This document shows positions 23,521 through 33,661 of a stretch of 64,000 nt of DNA, piece after piece. The stretch is from Hydnum rufescens UP504. Taxonomy: Eukaryota; Basidiomycota; Agaricomycetes; Cantharellales; Hydnaceae. The notes beneath the pieces were generated by a model. It was not told the DNA's origin. It worked only from the letters and a program-made list of their open reading frames with translations, and searched no databases. The stretch spans positions 74,976 to 138,975 of the forward strand of contig MU129072.1 of NCBI GenBank assembly GCA_014904985.1, in the 5' to 3' direction. The first letter of the stretch is position 1; every line of letters begins with the position of its first letter. The position numbers and the translations under genes were made by a program.

Positions 23521-24961
23521 GTTGGGACCTAGAACCAAAGATAAAGCATTAATTTAAAAAAATCAACAAGTCGCGCAAAAAGAGTGGCTGGTGCTACTCT
23601 TTTTACGCGATGATATGGATGGGAACAATAAGAAAATACATTCACCTTGACTACCACACACCCGCCATAGTGGGTGTGTGGTACCGGTTTTCTTTCGGTG
23701 ATTCATTGTTCGGGGGGTAGGGTCGTAGTGTGGGTCGCACAGGTCACGGTGTGGTGGTCTGTCATTTGGGTGCACCGTTATTTGGGAGTCTGCTATTTGG
23801 CGGGTCGCGATTCGTCGGGATCAGGGCCTGGGTGCTTCGTTGTCCGTTGTTTCCTGGTTTGTAGTTGTGCCGGGTTGGCTGGCCGTTTTGTGGGTCGCCG
23901 TTACGTAGGGTGGGGCCTAGTGTAAGATCACAGGTTAGTAAACGATTCAAAGGGACGCAAAAAGAGCAGCTTTCGCTGCTCTTTTTGCATCCTTGTACAT
24001 AAAGAAAAAGAAAAAGAACCTTTTGGTACCACGCAACTGCCTCGGCGCGTGCGTGGTACTCATTGCGTGGTTACGCGTGCCGGGGTTTACATGAGTCCCA
24101 GCACCCGCACTGAGAGGGATGGGCTAGAGCTAGAATAAAAAAATACCATGTCAGTAAAAAACTCTGCTGCTCTCTTTGCGTGGCTATGTTTACAGGGGGG
24201 AGAGACTTACCTTATATGACCACACACCCGCTACAGCGGGTGTGTGGTCGCTGGGTGGGCCGTTCTTCATTATTTTGGTGTTGGCTGGGTTACAGGTTGG
24301 GTGGGCCGTCGTTCGTTGTTTTGGTGGTCGCGGATTGGCTGGGTTACAGGTTAGGTGTGTTGTTCGTTGTTTGGTGGGTCACGGATTGGCTGGGGTTGGG
24401 TGTGTTGTTCGTCGTTTGGTGGGTTGTGGATTGGCCGGGTGACAGGTTGGGTGCGTCGTTCGTTGTTTGGTGGGTCGCGGATTGGCTGGGTTATGGACTG
24501 GCTGTTTGTTATTTTGCTGGGTCACGGTTTGGCCGGGTCATCATCTCGCCGTTATGTTGATTGTACCCTAGAATAATGTAACATATTAATAAAAGATAAA
24601 AAGTAATGCAAAAGAGCAGCCGTGGCTGCTCTTTTTGCATTGCTGTACATGGGGAAATGAAATCTACCTTTCAGTACCACACCCCCACCACTGCAGGGAT
24701 GCGGTACTCGTTACACACCGCGGTTACACCTGGTGGGGGGGTGTATATGTGTTCTCACACCCATACTGGGGTGCTAGACTAGTACAAACAATCACGTTAG
24801 CGATGAAATTCAAAAGGAAACGCAAAGAGAGCAGCAAAGCTGCTCTCTTTGCTGGCTGTATCCACGGGACAAACAAAGACTTACCATATACACACACCCG
24901 CTGTGCGGGTGTGTGGTTGGTCGTGTACTGCTTTATTCGTTGGCTGTGTTGGTCGCGTCTA
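23521..24961. repeat. Tandem array of paired-hairpin units (A-E), CTAG-bounded
   Basis: Units of about 210 bp or longer begin at CTAG followed by AT-rich text. Each carries hairpin 1 (GCAAAAAGAGCAGC/GCTGCTCTTTTTGC), about 50 nt with CTGTAYAT and ACTTACC, then hairpin 2 (ACCACACACCCGC/GCGGGTGTGTGGT). Hairpin 1 positions: 23571-23610, 23957-23988, (decayed near 24155-24180), 24605-24641, 24822-24852. Hairpin 2 positions: 23652-23683, 24026-24059, 24218-24249, 24674-24707, 24891-24915. Units A, C and E carry a G/T-rich tail and units B and D carry a different arm, so the array alternates two subtypes. A sixth unit is at 48050. It contains no convincing protein gene. Confidence 0.8.
24250..24545. 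repeat. G/T-rich minisatellite within unit C
   Basis: About six copies of a roughly 50-bp unit (GTCGTTCGTTGTTTGGTGGG then TCGCGGATTGGCTGGGTTAC). A degenerate version follows hairpin 2 of unit A (about 23760-23920), so the minisatellite belongs to that unit subtype. Confidence 0.75.
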
Positions 24962-24969
24962 GAAACAAG

Positions 24970-26312
24970 ATGCCGGCAATTGCCGAGGTGTGCACAATTC
25001 ACCTGCCGCCTCGCCTCCATATACGGACTTACCTTCACGTCTGCCCACACAATCTTCGACTCTATACTCCAACAAATATCACCAAGTTTCTCCTCTCCCT
25101 TGGGGGGCCGGACAGCAAAGCATTCTCTATTGACCTCTCTGACGAAGTCGTCCGTGGATCTATTGTTCTCCATAACGGAGAGATACTTCCACCTGCCCCG
25201 AGACCAGCTACGCCCCCAACTTCGGCTCACGTCCCCGAGCCGTCGAACGTTTCTGAAGTTGTGGCCATTACACCGTGGCAAAAAGCTTCGAGGGAAGTGG
25301 CTGTCATTACTGCTGGAATGACCGGTATGGTTGGTCTAGGGCTGTGAGTCTCAATCTCTCCATGTTTCCTTGTTTCCTCACCCCTCATACGGTGGCAGCA
25401 CGACAAGTGTTGCCTTTATGAGCCAATTCTATACCTTTGGGCTGGCAGGCTTGATTGGATATCGTGTTGTCTGGGGGTCGCACCCGCCCTCCATAGTCCT
25501 CTCATGTCTGTTACCAATGCCATATCTGGTGAGGTCTAGTTTTCTCATACTGTATGATGCTCTTCACCTTGTGATACCCCCGTAGGTATGGTTGGAGTTG
25601 GTGGCCTTTTCTTAACGGGTGGCGGTTATGTTCCACATACTGTTCCTCAAATTCTAGGTGCTCTATCGGTCCTACTGGCTTCCGTTAATGTTGCCGGGGG
25701 GTTTATTATCACTCGCCGCATGCTTGATATGTTCAAACGTTCGTACAATTGAGTCTGTTCTATCCGATACTTCGATTGATGAAATTATTACCGTGCAAGA
25801 CTGACCGATCCACCAGAGCATATCGGCTTGTATACCATACCTGCAGCCGCTTTCACTGCTGCCTACCTTGCGGCTGCTAGTACTGGATTGGGGAGTCTTG
25901 TTGAAGCTAAGTATTTGACAAGCAGTATAGTATGCCCCTGTATTTGAAGTAACACACCCGGAAACTCCACTGAACTGTCTCACAGGCTCACTCTCGGGTC
26001 TGGCATCCCAAGCCACGGCACGACAAGGCAATGCTCTTGGTATGCTTGGTGTTGGAGTCGGCGTTATGGCTTCTCTTCTGGCAGCAGGTTTCCCGAGTGA
26101 ACTCCTAGTTCAGTTTGCCCTCCTTGCTGGACTTGGTGGTGGGGTGGGGACTGTGATTGGTCGCCGCATAACTGCCGTTGAACTTCCGCAAATGGTGGCG
26201 GCCCTTCACTCTGTTGTTGGTCTTGCCGCCATTTTTATGAGTATTGCCAGCATCCTTGCGCATCCGGAAGAGCTTTCAATGTTACATATGGTAACAGCGT
26301 ACCTTGGAGTTA
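24970..26312 (+). pseudogene. NAD(P) transhydrogenase (proton-translocating) C-terminal pseudogene
   Basis: Homologous to nicotinamide nucleotide transhydrogenase, which couples hydride transfer between NAD(H) and NADP(H) to proton movement. Visible in order: NITKFLLSLGGPDSKAFSID, EVVAITPWQKASREVAVITA, FMSQFYTFGLAGLIGYRVVW, GGYVPHTVPQILGALSVLLA, SGLASQATARQGNALGMLGV, GGGVGTVIGRRITAVELPQM and SMLHMVTAYLGV. Four GT..AG introns (25344-25398, 25529-25585, 25743-25799, 25925-25985) splice in frame. One G is missing at VVWG|APALHS, and the first segment is also frame-broken. The N-terminal NAD domain and most of the C-terminal NADP domain are absent. It is therefore a genomic (unprocessed) fragment, cut at its 5' end by the hairpin array and at its 3' end by a retroelement. 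Confidence 0.85.
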
Positions 26313-27944
26313 GACTACAATCAGATGGGTTGAAGATATGTGGACGGCAAGATCAGCGGAAGATGAACACAAGTACTTAGTGTCATTAGTTTTGAATCAC
26401 TGGCTGAATCTCATTCAAGGACCTGATCCTCCAGTCACTCCCTCTTGCTACATTGTGCAAGGAGTTTGAGGGATTATATTCATGCAAAGTCCATTGTTAC
26501 ACCTGCTAGTGGCAGCAACCATTGTCCCGCGGGGTCCCCCGGGTTTTTCAACCCCGTCTTGGATCCCCGCGGCTTCTGCCCCTGTGACTCACGGGGGCGG
26601 GTTTTTGAACCCGTGGGGGAGGAGGTCAAAAAATTCCCCGGGGGGACCCCTTGCAATACCCTACGGACGAGACCTGATGTTCAAAAAATTATCAGACAGA
26701 TTTTACTGGCCTAATATGTTATCCTATGTGGCCTGGTATTGCCGGACATGCCATGAATGCCAGCAAAGATCCGTGACCCGCCCAAAAATCACATTAAGCC
26801 CGACCTACGTTAATACAATATTACGTAAATTTAATATGGACACGGTTCACATGCCAGTATCTAACGGATTTAAATATATTGTCGATCTCTGGGATGATCT
26901 CTCCAGATGGCTGGAAGCAAAAATGTTACGTAAGGCCTCAAGTAAGAACGTTGCCCGGTTTCTATTTGAAGACGTCATGTGCCAGTTTGGCTGTGTATTA
27001 CAAATCACTATGGACAATGGCGCGGAATTTGAGGGATTAGTCCAAACTATGGCAGATGAATATAATGTTCCCATTGTCCGAGCAGCCCTGTACCACCCAG
27101 AAGCAAATGGAATGATAGAATGCGGTCATAGGACCTGGATTAATTCGTTATTTGTCGCTAGTAAAGGAAATCCGAGTCAATGGTCAAAATATTTTTATTC
27201 ATGTATGTGGGCAGACCGAGTAACAGTAAAACGGACGACTGGCCACACCCCCTATTACCTACTTTATGGAAAGCATCACATGTTTCCATTCGATATTACG
27301 GATACATCATGGTATACATTAAAATGGGGTGCAGTCCAAACCACAGAAGAATTACTAGCAATCCGTGGAATACAGTTAGCACACCGAGACGAGGATATCC
27401 AAGTGGCCTCAAGTGATGTCCTCAAAGCAAGAATTCGAAGTGCACAGGATTATGCCAAACGAAATGAAAATATATTAGTAAATGGAAATTATTCACCGGG
27501 ACAATTGTGCTGGTATTTAATTCTGTATTACTAATGCAACATGGACGAAAGGGGGAAATACGGTGGATTGGACCATACAGGGTTCGGCATCATCACCCTC
27601 GCGGATCCTATCGACTTGAAGAATTGGATGGAACCCTAATCAACGGAATATTCGCTGGAAACCGATTAAAAAAATATCATATGCGTGACAATATAGCCAT
27701 AACGGACGGTGTCGGCAATGAGAGCCACAGCGCCATAGAAGAAGGATCAATTCAAGAAAATACAGAAAAATACACAAAAAATACAGGACATGCAATGACG
27801 TTCAACAGGGATATTATTATCAAGAAACAACGACCACCGGTATCCCTCGGACCGGAAAACCAATTAAGTAGCTATCTTTGGCCACCGCCGAGAGCCACAG
27901 ATTCGTGGGGCTATTGGGAAGACAAATTAGTGGAGTGGAGGTGA
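26313..27944 (+). pseudogene. Second Gypsy-type pol: integrase fragment
   Basis: The finger half CRTCHECQQRSVTRPKI is followed by the core: MDTVHMPVSNGFKYIVDLWD (Asp), QITMDNGAEFEGLV (Asp) and ALYHPEANGMIECGHR (Glu, with IEC instead of the usual IER). A frame break at about 27510 (GACAATTGTGCTGG) separates the core from the tail QHGRKGEIRWIGPYRVRHHH, which is SH3-like and has no clear chromodomain. The His pair of the finger is replaced by the GC-rich repeat at 26522. The subfamily differs from the minus-strand Gypsy. No LTR was recognised. Confidence 0.85.
26522..26672. repeat. GC-rich palindromic repeat, copy 2
   Basis: CCCGCGGGGTCCCCCGGG ... GGACCCCTTGCAATACCCT is the inverse of copy 1's AGGGTATTGCA... 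end. It lies in the integrase finger and keeps the frame open across it, producing a long but artificial N-terminus. Both copies sit within Gypsy pol genes. Confidence 0.65.
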
Positions 27945-28638
27945 CGGAACATTCTTCAAGAAATTCTAGGAAGTCACACGGAAGAACCCCAAATCACCGA
28001 ATCTTATTGCGAGTCATCTGAAGAAAGTCTAGATATGGAAATTTAAGTCTTAAAAAGGAAATCCCTGAAATTATTTCAACTAAAGCCACATCACAAATTT
28101 ATTGGTAACCATACGGATCTGAGATCACTCCAACGACGTGGGACTAAGAAAATCCCGCGATTGTCACCCTGGGGCCATGAGGCGTTGAGTCGTGGAATGT
28201 GCCGTACCACAAAAAATCGACACTACCGCCTTTAAAAAGAAGACCGCACCGCAAAATCAACGTCCCTCTGCCCACATCCTCCTTCCACGATGCCTAGATA
28301 ATCACAACTGTCGACAATCACCTCCTCTTGCATTCTCCTTAACTTAAATCACGTAAATTATCGCTTATCGCTTTCTCTTTTTTCTTTTCTATCGGTCCAC
28401 TCGTATCTATGAACAACACTTCGCACGACGACCTAAGGATGACTCCGCCAGGTAGTTATCGTCTGATTTCGCTTAGAACTTCTGTCCCACGATGAAAAAC
28501 GAGTCATCAAGCTCAGGCACGGGTGAGGACGACGGGTATAAAAGCACAGACCATCCGCTAACAAAAGCACCAGCCGACCATCATCTGGACGACTTCACAT
28601 CAGCCAATCATCGTCTGAACTATTCCACAATCTCCACT
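27945..28638. promoter_or_regulatory. Non-coding, probable promoter of the downstream gene
   Basis: Past the integrase tail the sequence has CTTTAAAAAG near 28230, pyrimidine-rich stretches (TTTCTCTTTTTTCTTTTC) and TATAAAAG at 28537-28544. The TATA lies about 100 bp upstream of an ATG in good context (CACTATGTCC, 28639). The 27945-28230 part may still be the end of the retroelement. Confidence 0.4.
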
Positions 28639-28806
28639 ATGTCCAACTCAGCCTCGCTTGACCTCACTGCGACCTCGACTCCCGACTACACATTCCAGTA
28701 TATCAATACGCCTGCTCCTTCGCCTGTGCCTCCTATGCAGCTAACCGAACTCAAGCTCGGCGATGATACTTCTTCAGCTCCTCGCCGAAGGAGAAAGACG
28801 AGATAG
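28639..28806 (+). CDS. Small ORF or 5' exon upstream of the coiled-coil gene
   Basis: Starting MSNSASLDLTATSTPDYTFQ and ending with the basic run PRRRRKTR. An in-frame upstream ATG exists at 28492, but TATAAAAG lies inside that extension, so 28639 is the better start. A GTACGA donor follows at about 28812 and an AG at about 28880, but TAG precedes the donor, so splicing into the next ORF does not work as written. Either it is separate or one base is wrong. Confidence 0.3.
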   Translation: MSNSASLDLTATSTPDYTFQYINTPAPSPVPPMQLTELKLGDDTSSAPRRRRKTR

Positions 28807-28907
28807 ACGAGGTACGAAACTCAGCATCTACAGATCGGCACGCTGTTAATGTCTCCCAGAGCTTTTGGCCTGATTCAGTCAACCCGTCTTCGCATCAAAT
28901 TGTAAAA

Positions 28908-30173
28908 ATGTACAATAACGACGAACAGTCCAAACCTAGTCAACCTGTAGGCCTTAATACCCAGTTAACGATCGACCCACGTCTCACACTATACCATCAG
29001 ATCCCCGACCCACGCATTAAATCTGTCCAGTCTATTTTATCGGGCCCCGACTATCTTATATCCCAACAAGAGATCAAACAGGATCAAAATATAAAAAGGA
29101 ACGTAGAAGACCAACCGGTAGATGCTGAAGCTCAACATGCCATCAACTCGCGACTTCTGACGTCGACCCAGACCCGGATCCCTCTCAGATCGTTCGCGCC
29201 AGGTACTACTATATCAGACCTGTTCGCATTGCGACAGGAAGCCGACTCGAATCGCAATCCCAAGGAAAAGACTGTGAATCAGGCTAGGTCCCCGACTGAT
29301 CAGCAATTACGCGATATATTCCACTCCTCCACCGACTCACTGACTTCAAACTCTTCTCATCCATCGTCCCGCCTCTCATCCCACTTATCATACTCCTCGA
29401 AACTTCCTCCGCGCGCTCCTCGCAACTTTTATAAGCGACCAATCAGTATCCCACGGCCCGGCAAAAATGCAAACTCGTACCGCGCATGGCCATCGTACAG
29501 ACAGGCAATTGTGGATCGCGAGCGCAACGCTGCGCAGCGATTAGACGATGTTCGACGAGAGTACGAAGATAAGCGTAACGAGGACGTAAAGCAGCATGCG
29601 GACCTTCTTGACCAATTAAGTCGCATGGTCGCCAATCACAATATGCAAATCGATTCTCTCATGCCGCCTCTTGCACTTCTTTCATCCACTTTACATCAAC
29701 GAGAAGCCGACCTCGAAACGAGATCCAAAATACTTGACAATCGCGATACCAAGTTAGCTCGTGATGAGGAATGCGTTGCTAACTGGCGCGACCGCCTTCT
29801 CTATCCTTCGGCATATCATCATGTATCGCAGACTGACAGACTATCCCGCATTTTTATCCAGGCAGCTGATATCATACGACAACACCATCGACTAGATACG
29901 CCATCCTCAGCCTTCGCTCTCCATCGTCGTATCGCTCCCGCAATATCCCAGCTTGCATCATCTCTTCGTGAAACGGACGAGTCCTTTCTGACAATCGTAC
30001 CCGACGATCGAGCAGTCCTTTACTATACTAGGCATGTTCACGATATACAATATGACCTCCGAGACAATGAATGGGCCGAGTTCAAGAAAAACCCGGCCGC
30101 CCCCTATGAGCTCGCAGACCTCCCATCCAACCCAGCTACTGAGGATTCCGATGTTGATTCAAATGGGTGGTAG
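28908..30173 (+). CDS. Hypothetical 421-aa coiled-coil protein
   Basis: An uninterrupted ORF, starting MYNNDEQSKPSQPVGLNTQL. Residues about 1-100 are polar (RLTLYHQIPDPRIKSVQSIL). About 140-200 is Ser/Pro/Arg-rich (SSHPSSRLSSHLSYSSKLPP). About 205-300 is a predicted coiled coil (RLDDVRREYEDKRNEDVKQH, READLETRSKILDNRD). The C-terminus is acidic (ATEDSDVDSNGW). No enzyme motif is seen. It lies 1 kb downstream of the Gypsy integrase on the same strand, so it might be an accessory ORF of that element or a host gene. Unlike its neighbours it is CpG-rich and has no nonsense codon, which suggests it is young or under selection. Confidence 0.5.
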   Translation: MYNNDEQSKPSQPVGLNTQLTIDPRLTLYHQIPDPRIKSVQSILSGPDYLISQQEIKQDQNIKRNVEDQPVDAEAQHAINSRLLTSTQTRIPLRSFAPGTTISDLFALRQEADSNRNPKEKTVNQARSPTDQQLRDIFHSSTDSLTSNSSHPSSRLSSHLSYSSKLPPRAPRNFYKRPISIPRPGKNANSYRAWPSYRQAIVDRERNAAQRLDDVRREYEDKRNEDVKQHADLLDQLSRMVANHNMQIDSLMPPLALLSSTLHQREADLETRSKILDNRDTKLARDEECVANWRDRLLYPSAYHHVSQTDRLSRIFIQAADIIRQHHRLDTPSSAFALHRRIAPAISQLASSLRETDESFLTIVPDDRAVLYYTRHVHDIQYDLRDNEWAEFKKNPAAPYELADLPSNPATEDSDVDSNGW

Positions 30174-30289
30174 CCCAATGTCATGTACCTATTTACCTCT
30201 TTCTGGCTTTACAATAGCAAAACTCATGAATTCTACATCAGACTCAAAAAGCACCAACGTCAACTAAACTCGCATTCCGTATCTTGCGC

Positions 30290-30500
30290 CCCATACCCTC
30301 GCCCATCATATCCTCACATCCCATATCTCATATCTCGTGCCTCGTATCTCGTGCCTCGTATCTCACGCCTCGTATCTCGCACCTCATACTCTCATGCCTC
30401 GTACTCTTGCGCCTCGTATCTCGTGCCTCGTACTCTCGCGCCTCATACTCTCGCGCCTCGTACCTCACGTCTCGTACCCTTGCGCCTCGTATCTCGTGTG
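30290..30500. repeat. C/T-rich minisatellite
   Basis: Repeats of CTCGTATCTCGTGC and CTCGTACTCTCGCGC, about 11-15 bp each, for about 200 bp. All three plus frames are open because of the low complexity. Confidence 0.8.
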
Positions 30501-30880
30501 TCTTTCACCAAGGATTCCTACTTCTCTTTTCTTCAAATACATCCTGTGCTTCATCCTGATGTCCCACTCCCCTTATGTACTCAAGTTCCAATGTACCAAA
30601 TATGTCGCCTGTTGGCCAAAGGAAAACCTTTATTTTCTCTAAGTTCTCTGTTTATTATATGAGCTCGCCTGAAAACTGCTGCTAGTAAAATCTAAAATCT
30701 TCTATTCCTCCCCTTTAAAAATGTGTTTGATTTTGCCTAAGGTCTTTTGGACTTAGCCAAAAAAAAAAAAAAAAAAAAATATCAACCAAAGACCAAAGTC
30801 AAAGTAAAAAAGTCAACAAGTTATGGCCCATATAGCCTGAACCAAGCCCGTAAAAAGCACCAAGAATTAACCAGACAAAC
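30501..30880. other. Spacer with poly(A) run
   Basis: No gene. A 21-base A run lies at about 30760-30780 next to TTGGACTTAGCC, possibly the tail of a degraded retroposon. Confidence 0.4.
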
Positions 30881-31096
30881 AATTAGAAATATGCTGAATC
30901 CGAACCCGAATCAAACACCCTGAAAATCTAAAAGACCCTGTTGAATCCAGACCTTCTCAAGCCACCTATAAAAAGCACCTCTAACACAAATTCTCCCCCC
31001 CTTATTCCGTCTCCACAACTCTGAAAAACGTATGTTAACAAAAAATTCTAAAGCTCATACAATGCTTACTTAAAAAGGGGTAGAACGTCGTCCATT

Positions 31097-31459
31097 ATGC
31101 CTACCAATATCCTCACCAACGGCTTCCCGGAAATCCATACCGAACCTACACCCGATCTTGATGACATACAAATCCCGGACGAGATAGACCGGCACTTTGT
31201 ACAATTCACACAACATGTCAGAGACCGCGACGATCCAATTCTCAAAATCAATATCGGACGAATGGGTTACTTTTGCCCCAGCACAACAAATGCAGTCCAA
31301 ACATATACGCTTGCCCGCATCGAGTCATACTGCATAATTCGAGACCACTCTGAAGGCGACGATTTTCATGTGAAGGTGCAGATAAGGCTCATCGTGTTTG
31401 GAAATGTTGATAGAGACGCAGTCAACCTTCCTACTTTCGTTCACCTCCCTCCCGTATAA
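31097..31459 (+). CDS. p1: unknown 120-aa protein
   Basis: It starts MPTNILTNGFPEIHTEPTPD, with ARIESYCIIRDHSEGDDFHV and a hydrophobic alternating strand KVQIRLIVFGNVD followed by NLPTFVHLPPV. The pattern suggests a small beta-rich domain. It resembles p2 downstream: both have G-x-F-x-P near the middle, then Y-x-A-R-L/I, then an alternating strand ending IVFG, then P..F.H. In copy 2 the codon for Arg in GRMGYF is TGA. I do not recognise the family. Confidence 0.5.
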   Translation: MPTNILTNGFPEIHTEPTPDLDDIQIPDEIDRHFVQFTQHVRDRDDPILKINIGRMGYFCPSTTNAVQTYTLARIESYCIIRDHSEGDDFHVKVQIRLIVFGNVDRDAVNLPTFVHLPPV

Positions 31460-31811
31460 ATCCACATCATTATCATCGAATCACCTCCATAAAAATTCAA
31501 ATTTTTTCATGGAAACACTCGGATAAATGAAAAACACCATAAAAGGAAAGCATGAAATTACAAATCTAATCACATGTGTATAAAATCAAACATAAAAGCC
31601 ATCAAAAACGCGGACCTAACGCCTTCATCCACAAAATTCTAAAACTCCCACTACAACCTCGAAAAGCCATGAGTTCAACCAGTATGTAAAAACCACGATC
31701 ATTAAGGACGTTCACTAAACAAACAGGAACCTAGACGATATCGAGAACTCAAGCAGTGATTCGAATACAACTGCCGATGGGATTTCTCTTTCATGTCAAG
31801 ACTTCGCGACA
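31460..31811. other. Spacer p1-p2
   Basis: AT-rich. Contains ACACCATAAAAGGAAAG and similar text also present in copy 2. I see no separate gene. Confidence 0.4.
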
Positions 31812-32091
31812 ATGCCAGAAACTGAAATTGGCTTAAAAGTATACGTAACTACCCACAATTCGCCCTTCCTATCGCTACGAGTAGGGGAATTTGGCACATT
31901 TTATCCCGATCGCCAAAAACGACAACGAACACTTCTATGTCGCTCGCCTGAATCAAATCCGAATCAAAGACTTCAGTTCAGATGGTCGCCTCCTCATTCA
32001 GATCATTCATTTTATCGTAGTATTTGGAGACTTGGAGGATGAAGAGTGCCCCCACCCATATTTCACCCACACGATCCCAATCATCGTATAA
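31812..32091 (+). pseudogene. p2: p1-like small protein with frameshift
   Basis: MPETEIGLKVYVTTHNSPFL, SLRVGEFGTFYP, then a 2-nt loss relative to copy 2, after which the frame reads IAKNDNEHFYVARLNQIRIK, DFSSDGRLLIQIIHFIVVFG and FTHTIPIIV. Copy 2 shows the original start (MDQIPLSCQDFQTLGETEIG) about 13 codons upstream. Its layout parallels p1. Confidence 0.5.
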
Positions 32092-32332
32092 TCAATTACG
32101 AAATAAACCTCCACCTCCACCTCTACCCAAAGACGTTGATATAAAAAAAAAAAAAAGGGAACAATAGTGAAATGTGAAACAAGTGACCCTGTTGATCAAT
32201 GAAGGAATCCAAACTCATGGGAAGCCTAAGCGAAATTAAAAGTTGACACATGATCACAGACCTACGGATGCAAAAATGACATAAAAGCAAATCGAACGAC
32301 TATCCCCAAGGTACGAATCAAAAGTGTTCACC

Positions 32333-32698
32333 ATGCCATTGGAACTTCACACAATCATTTACCGGCAATTCGACTATCTCTATCCTGAACCATTCACCCA
32401 CCTCGAATCCCATATGATCATCCGTTATTTCCCAAATCCCCAAGTCGCATTTGATGGCATTATAAAGACAAAAAGAGTCGATTGGACAACGTACGAGTTC
32501 GGAGAACCATTCAACAATCGACCCACATTACGTCACGACCTCGAAATCGAATTTGTCCTTCTCCTCCGCATTCCAGAGAACATATCTGTGCCTCGTCGAA
32601 CCTTCTCCACAGATTCTCTTGACCTCCACCTGAACAATGTAATCCAAAGTGGGTGTTCGCTTGACAATCCAAGACTTATACAAAGAAAAACCTATTGA
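32333..32698 (+). CDS. p3: unknown 121-aa protein, intact in both copies
   Basis: MPLELHTIIYRQFDYLYPEP, FTHLESHMIIRYFPNPQVAF, KTKRVDWTTYEFGEPFNN, then RHDLEIEFVLLLRIPEN, an alternating strand like that of p1. The ATG at 32333 follows AAAGTGTTCACC, which is repeated before the p4 remnant. A further frame right after the stop reads DPYPTISDFYHQIRSINLQE and LWFEGWKWWYYTRK in both copies. It may be the original C-terminus or another exon, joined by a small intron or lost by frameshift. Confidence 0.5.
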   Translation: MPLELHTIIYRQFDYLYPEPFTHLESHMIIRYFPNPQVAFDGIIKTKRVDWTTYEFGEPFNNRPTLRHDLEIEFVLLLRIPENISVPRRTFSTDSLDLHLNNVIQSGCSLDNPRLIQRKTY

Positions 32699-32933
32699 AA
32701 ACGCGGATATTAAAAGATCCATACCCGACAATAAGCGACTTCTATCACCAAATTCGAAGTATAAACTTGCAGGAGATTTCGCTTTGGTTTGAAGGGTGGA
32801 AATGGTGGTATTACACAAGGAAAGGCGACTCAGGCTCAGTTGTATAAGTCAGGAAAAGATAAAAGACATTGCAAGGGGCTGCAATTAAAAGTGTTCACCA
32901 TCTGTGGAAGATAAAAACATCCAGTATCAGAAA

Positions 32934-33029
32934 ATGCGAATATCCATTGATCCCAGCCATTGGAATGATCATGTGACCTATTACGAAATCAATTACGGCT
33001 ACGCAGCAGAAATCGAATTCGTTCTATAA
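32934..33029 (+). pseudogene. p4: truncated p3-like unit
   Basis: A 31-residue frame MRISIDPSHWNDHVTYYEIN ending GYAAEIEFVL matches p3's DW-TTYEF...DLEIEFVLL in order and spacing. It is preceded by the same AAAAGTGTTCACCAT leader as p3. This looks like a decayed fourth member of the tandem family. Confidence 0.4.
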
Positions 33030-33450
33030 CTCCGTCAGTTTTGATCGGAGAGGTACGCCCATATAACTCTCGGAAAGCCACGATTCATACCTTTCGAATG
33101 GTACCAAACACAAGTCGAACGGACCAGAAATGCACTCTCCAGACCAATATTACTGTCAAAATCCGGGATTTTCAGTAAAAAACGAATTTCTCCGTCAGTT
33201 CGCATCCAATCCTCTCGGAACAACCAGCGCCTGGAAAGATATAAAAAATCCGCATCCAACGGTACTGAGCACGCAAAGAACAGATCAAAACTGAACTCTA
33301 CAGAACAATATTACTATCAGAATCAACACCCATCAGTAAAAAACGAATTTCTCTGTCAGTTTACACCGGATCTGCTCGGAACCACCGCGCCCAGAAAGCT
33401 GTTAAAAATCCGCATCGAATGATACCAAGAACGTCTATTACGGATGTAAA
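33025..33450. repeat. Array of about 115-150-bp modules with conserved core
   Basis: Three units share CTCCGTCAGTTTTGATCGG, CGCCCAGAAAGCTGT, AATCCGCATCGAATGG-TACC and a closing ATCAAAACTG or GTAAACTG, which pairs with the opening CAGTTT. The same module occurs in copy 2 (51355-51770) and in element X (38545-38810, 45190-45450, minus 21650-21900). Confidence 0.65.
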
Positions 33451-33661
33451 CTGTTGTTTCTGCATCAAATCCCATCCCATGCACTTGTCCCCATTATCAA
33501 CCAGCAACAAAAACATCTTAACCACTGGACTACAAACAAATTAATCTCCAAGAACTCGGAAATATCCTTTGATTTCATCTCCCATTGCCACAAATAACTT
33601 CTAGAACCTCACAGATAAGAAAGATAACACTCCTTGACTACCCTTTTGTTCTGTTTATGAA

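Noticed and set aside
24971..25347. Intact 5' end of a transhydrogenase gene
   Set aside because: The catalytic N-terminal NAD domain is absent and the first segment is frame-broken.
26482..26700. N-terminal extension of the integrase frame (QSPLLHLLVAATIV...)
   Set aside because: This part is translated from the inserted GC-rich repeat.
30290..30660. Ser/Arg/Val-rich proteins in 30.2-30.7 kb
   Set aside because: All three frames are open over a C/T minisatellite.
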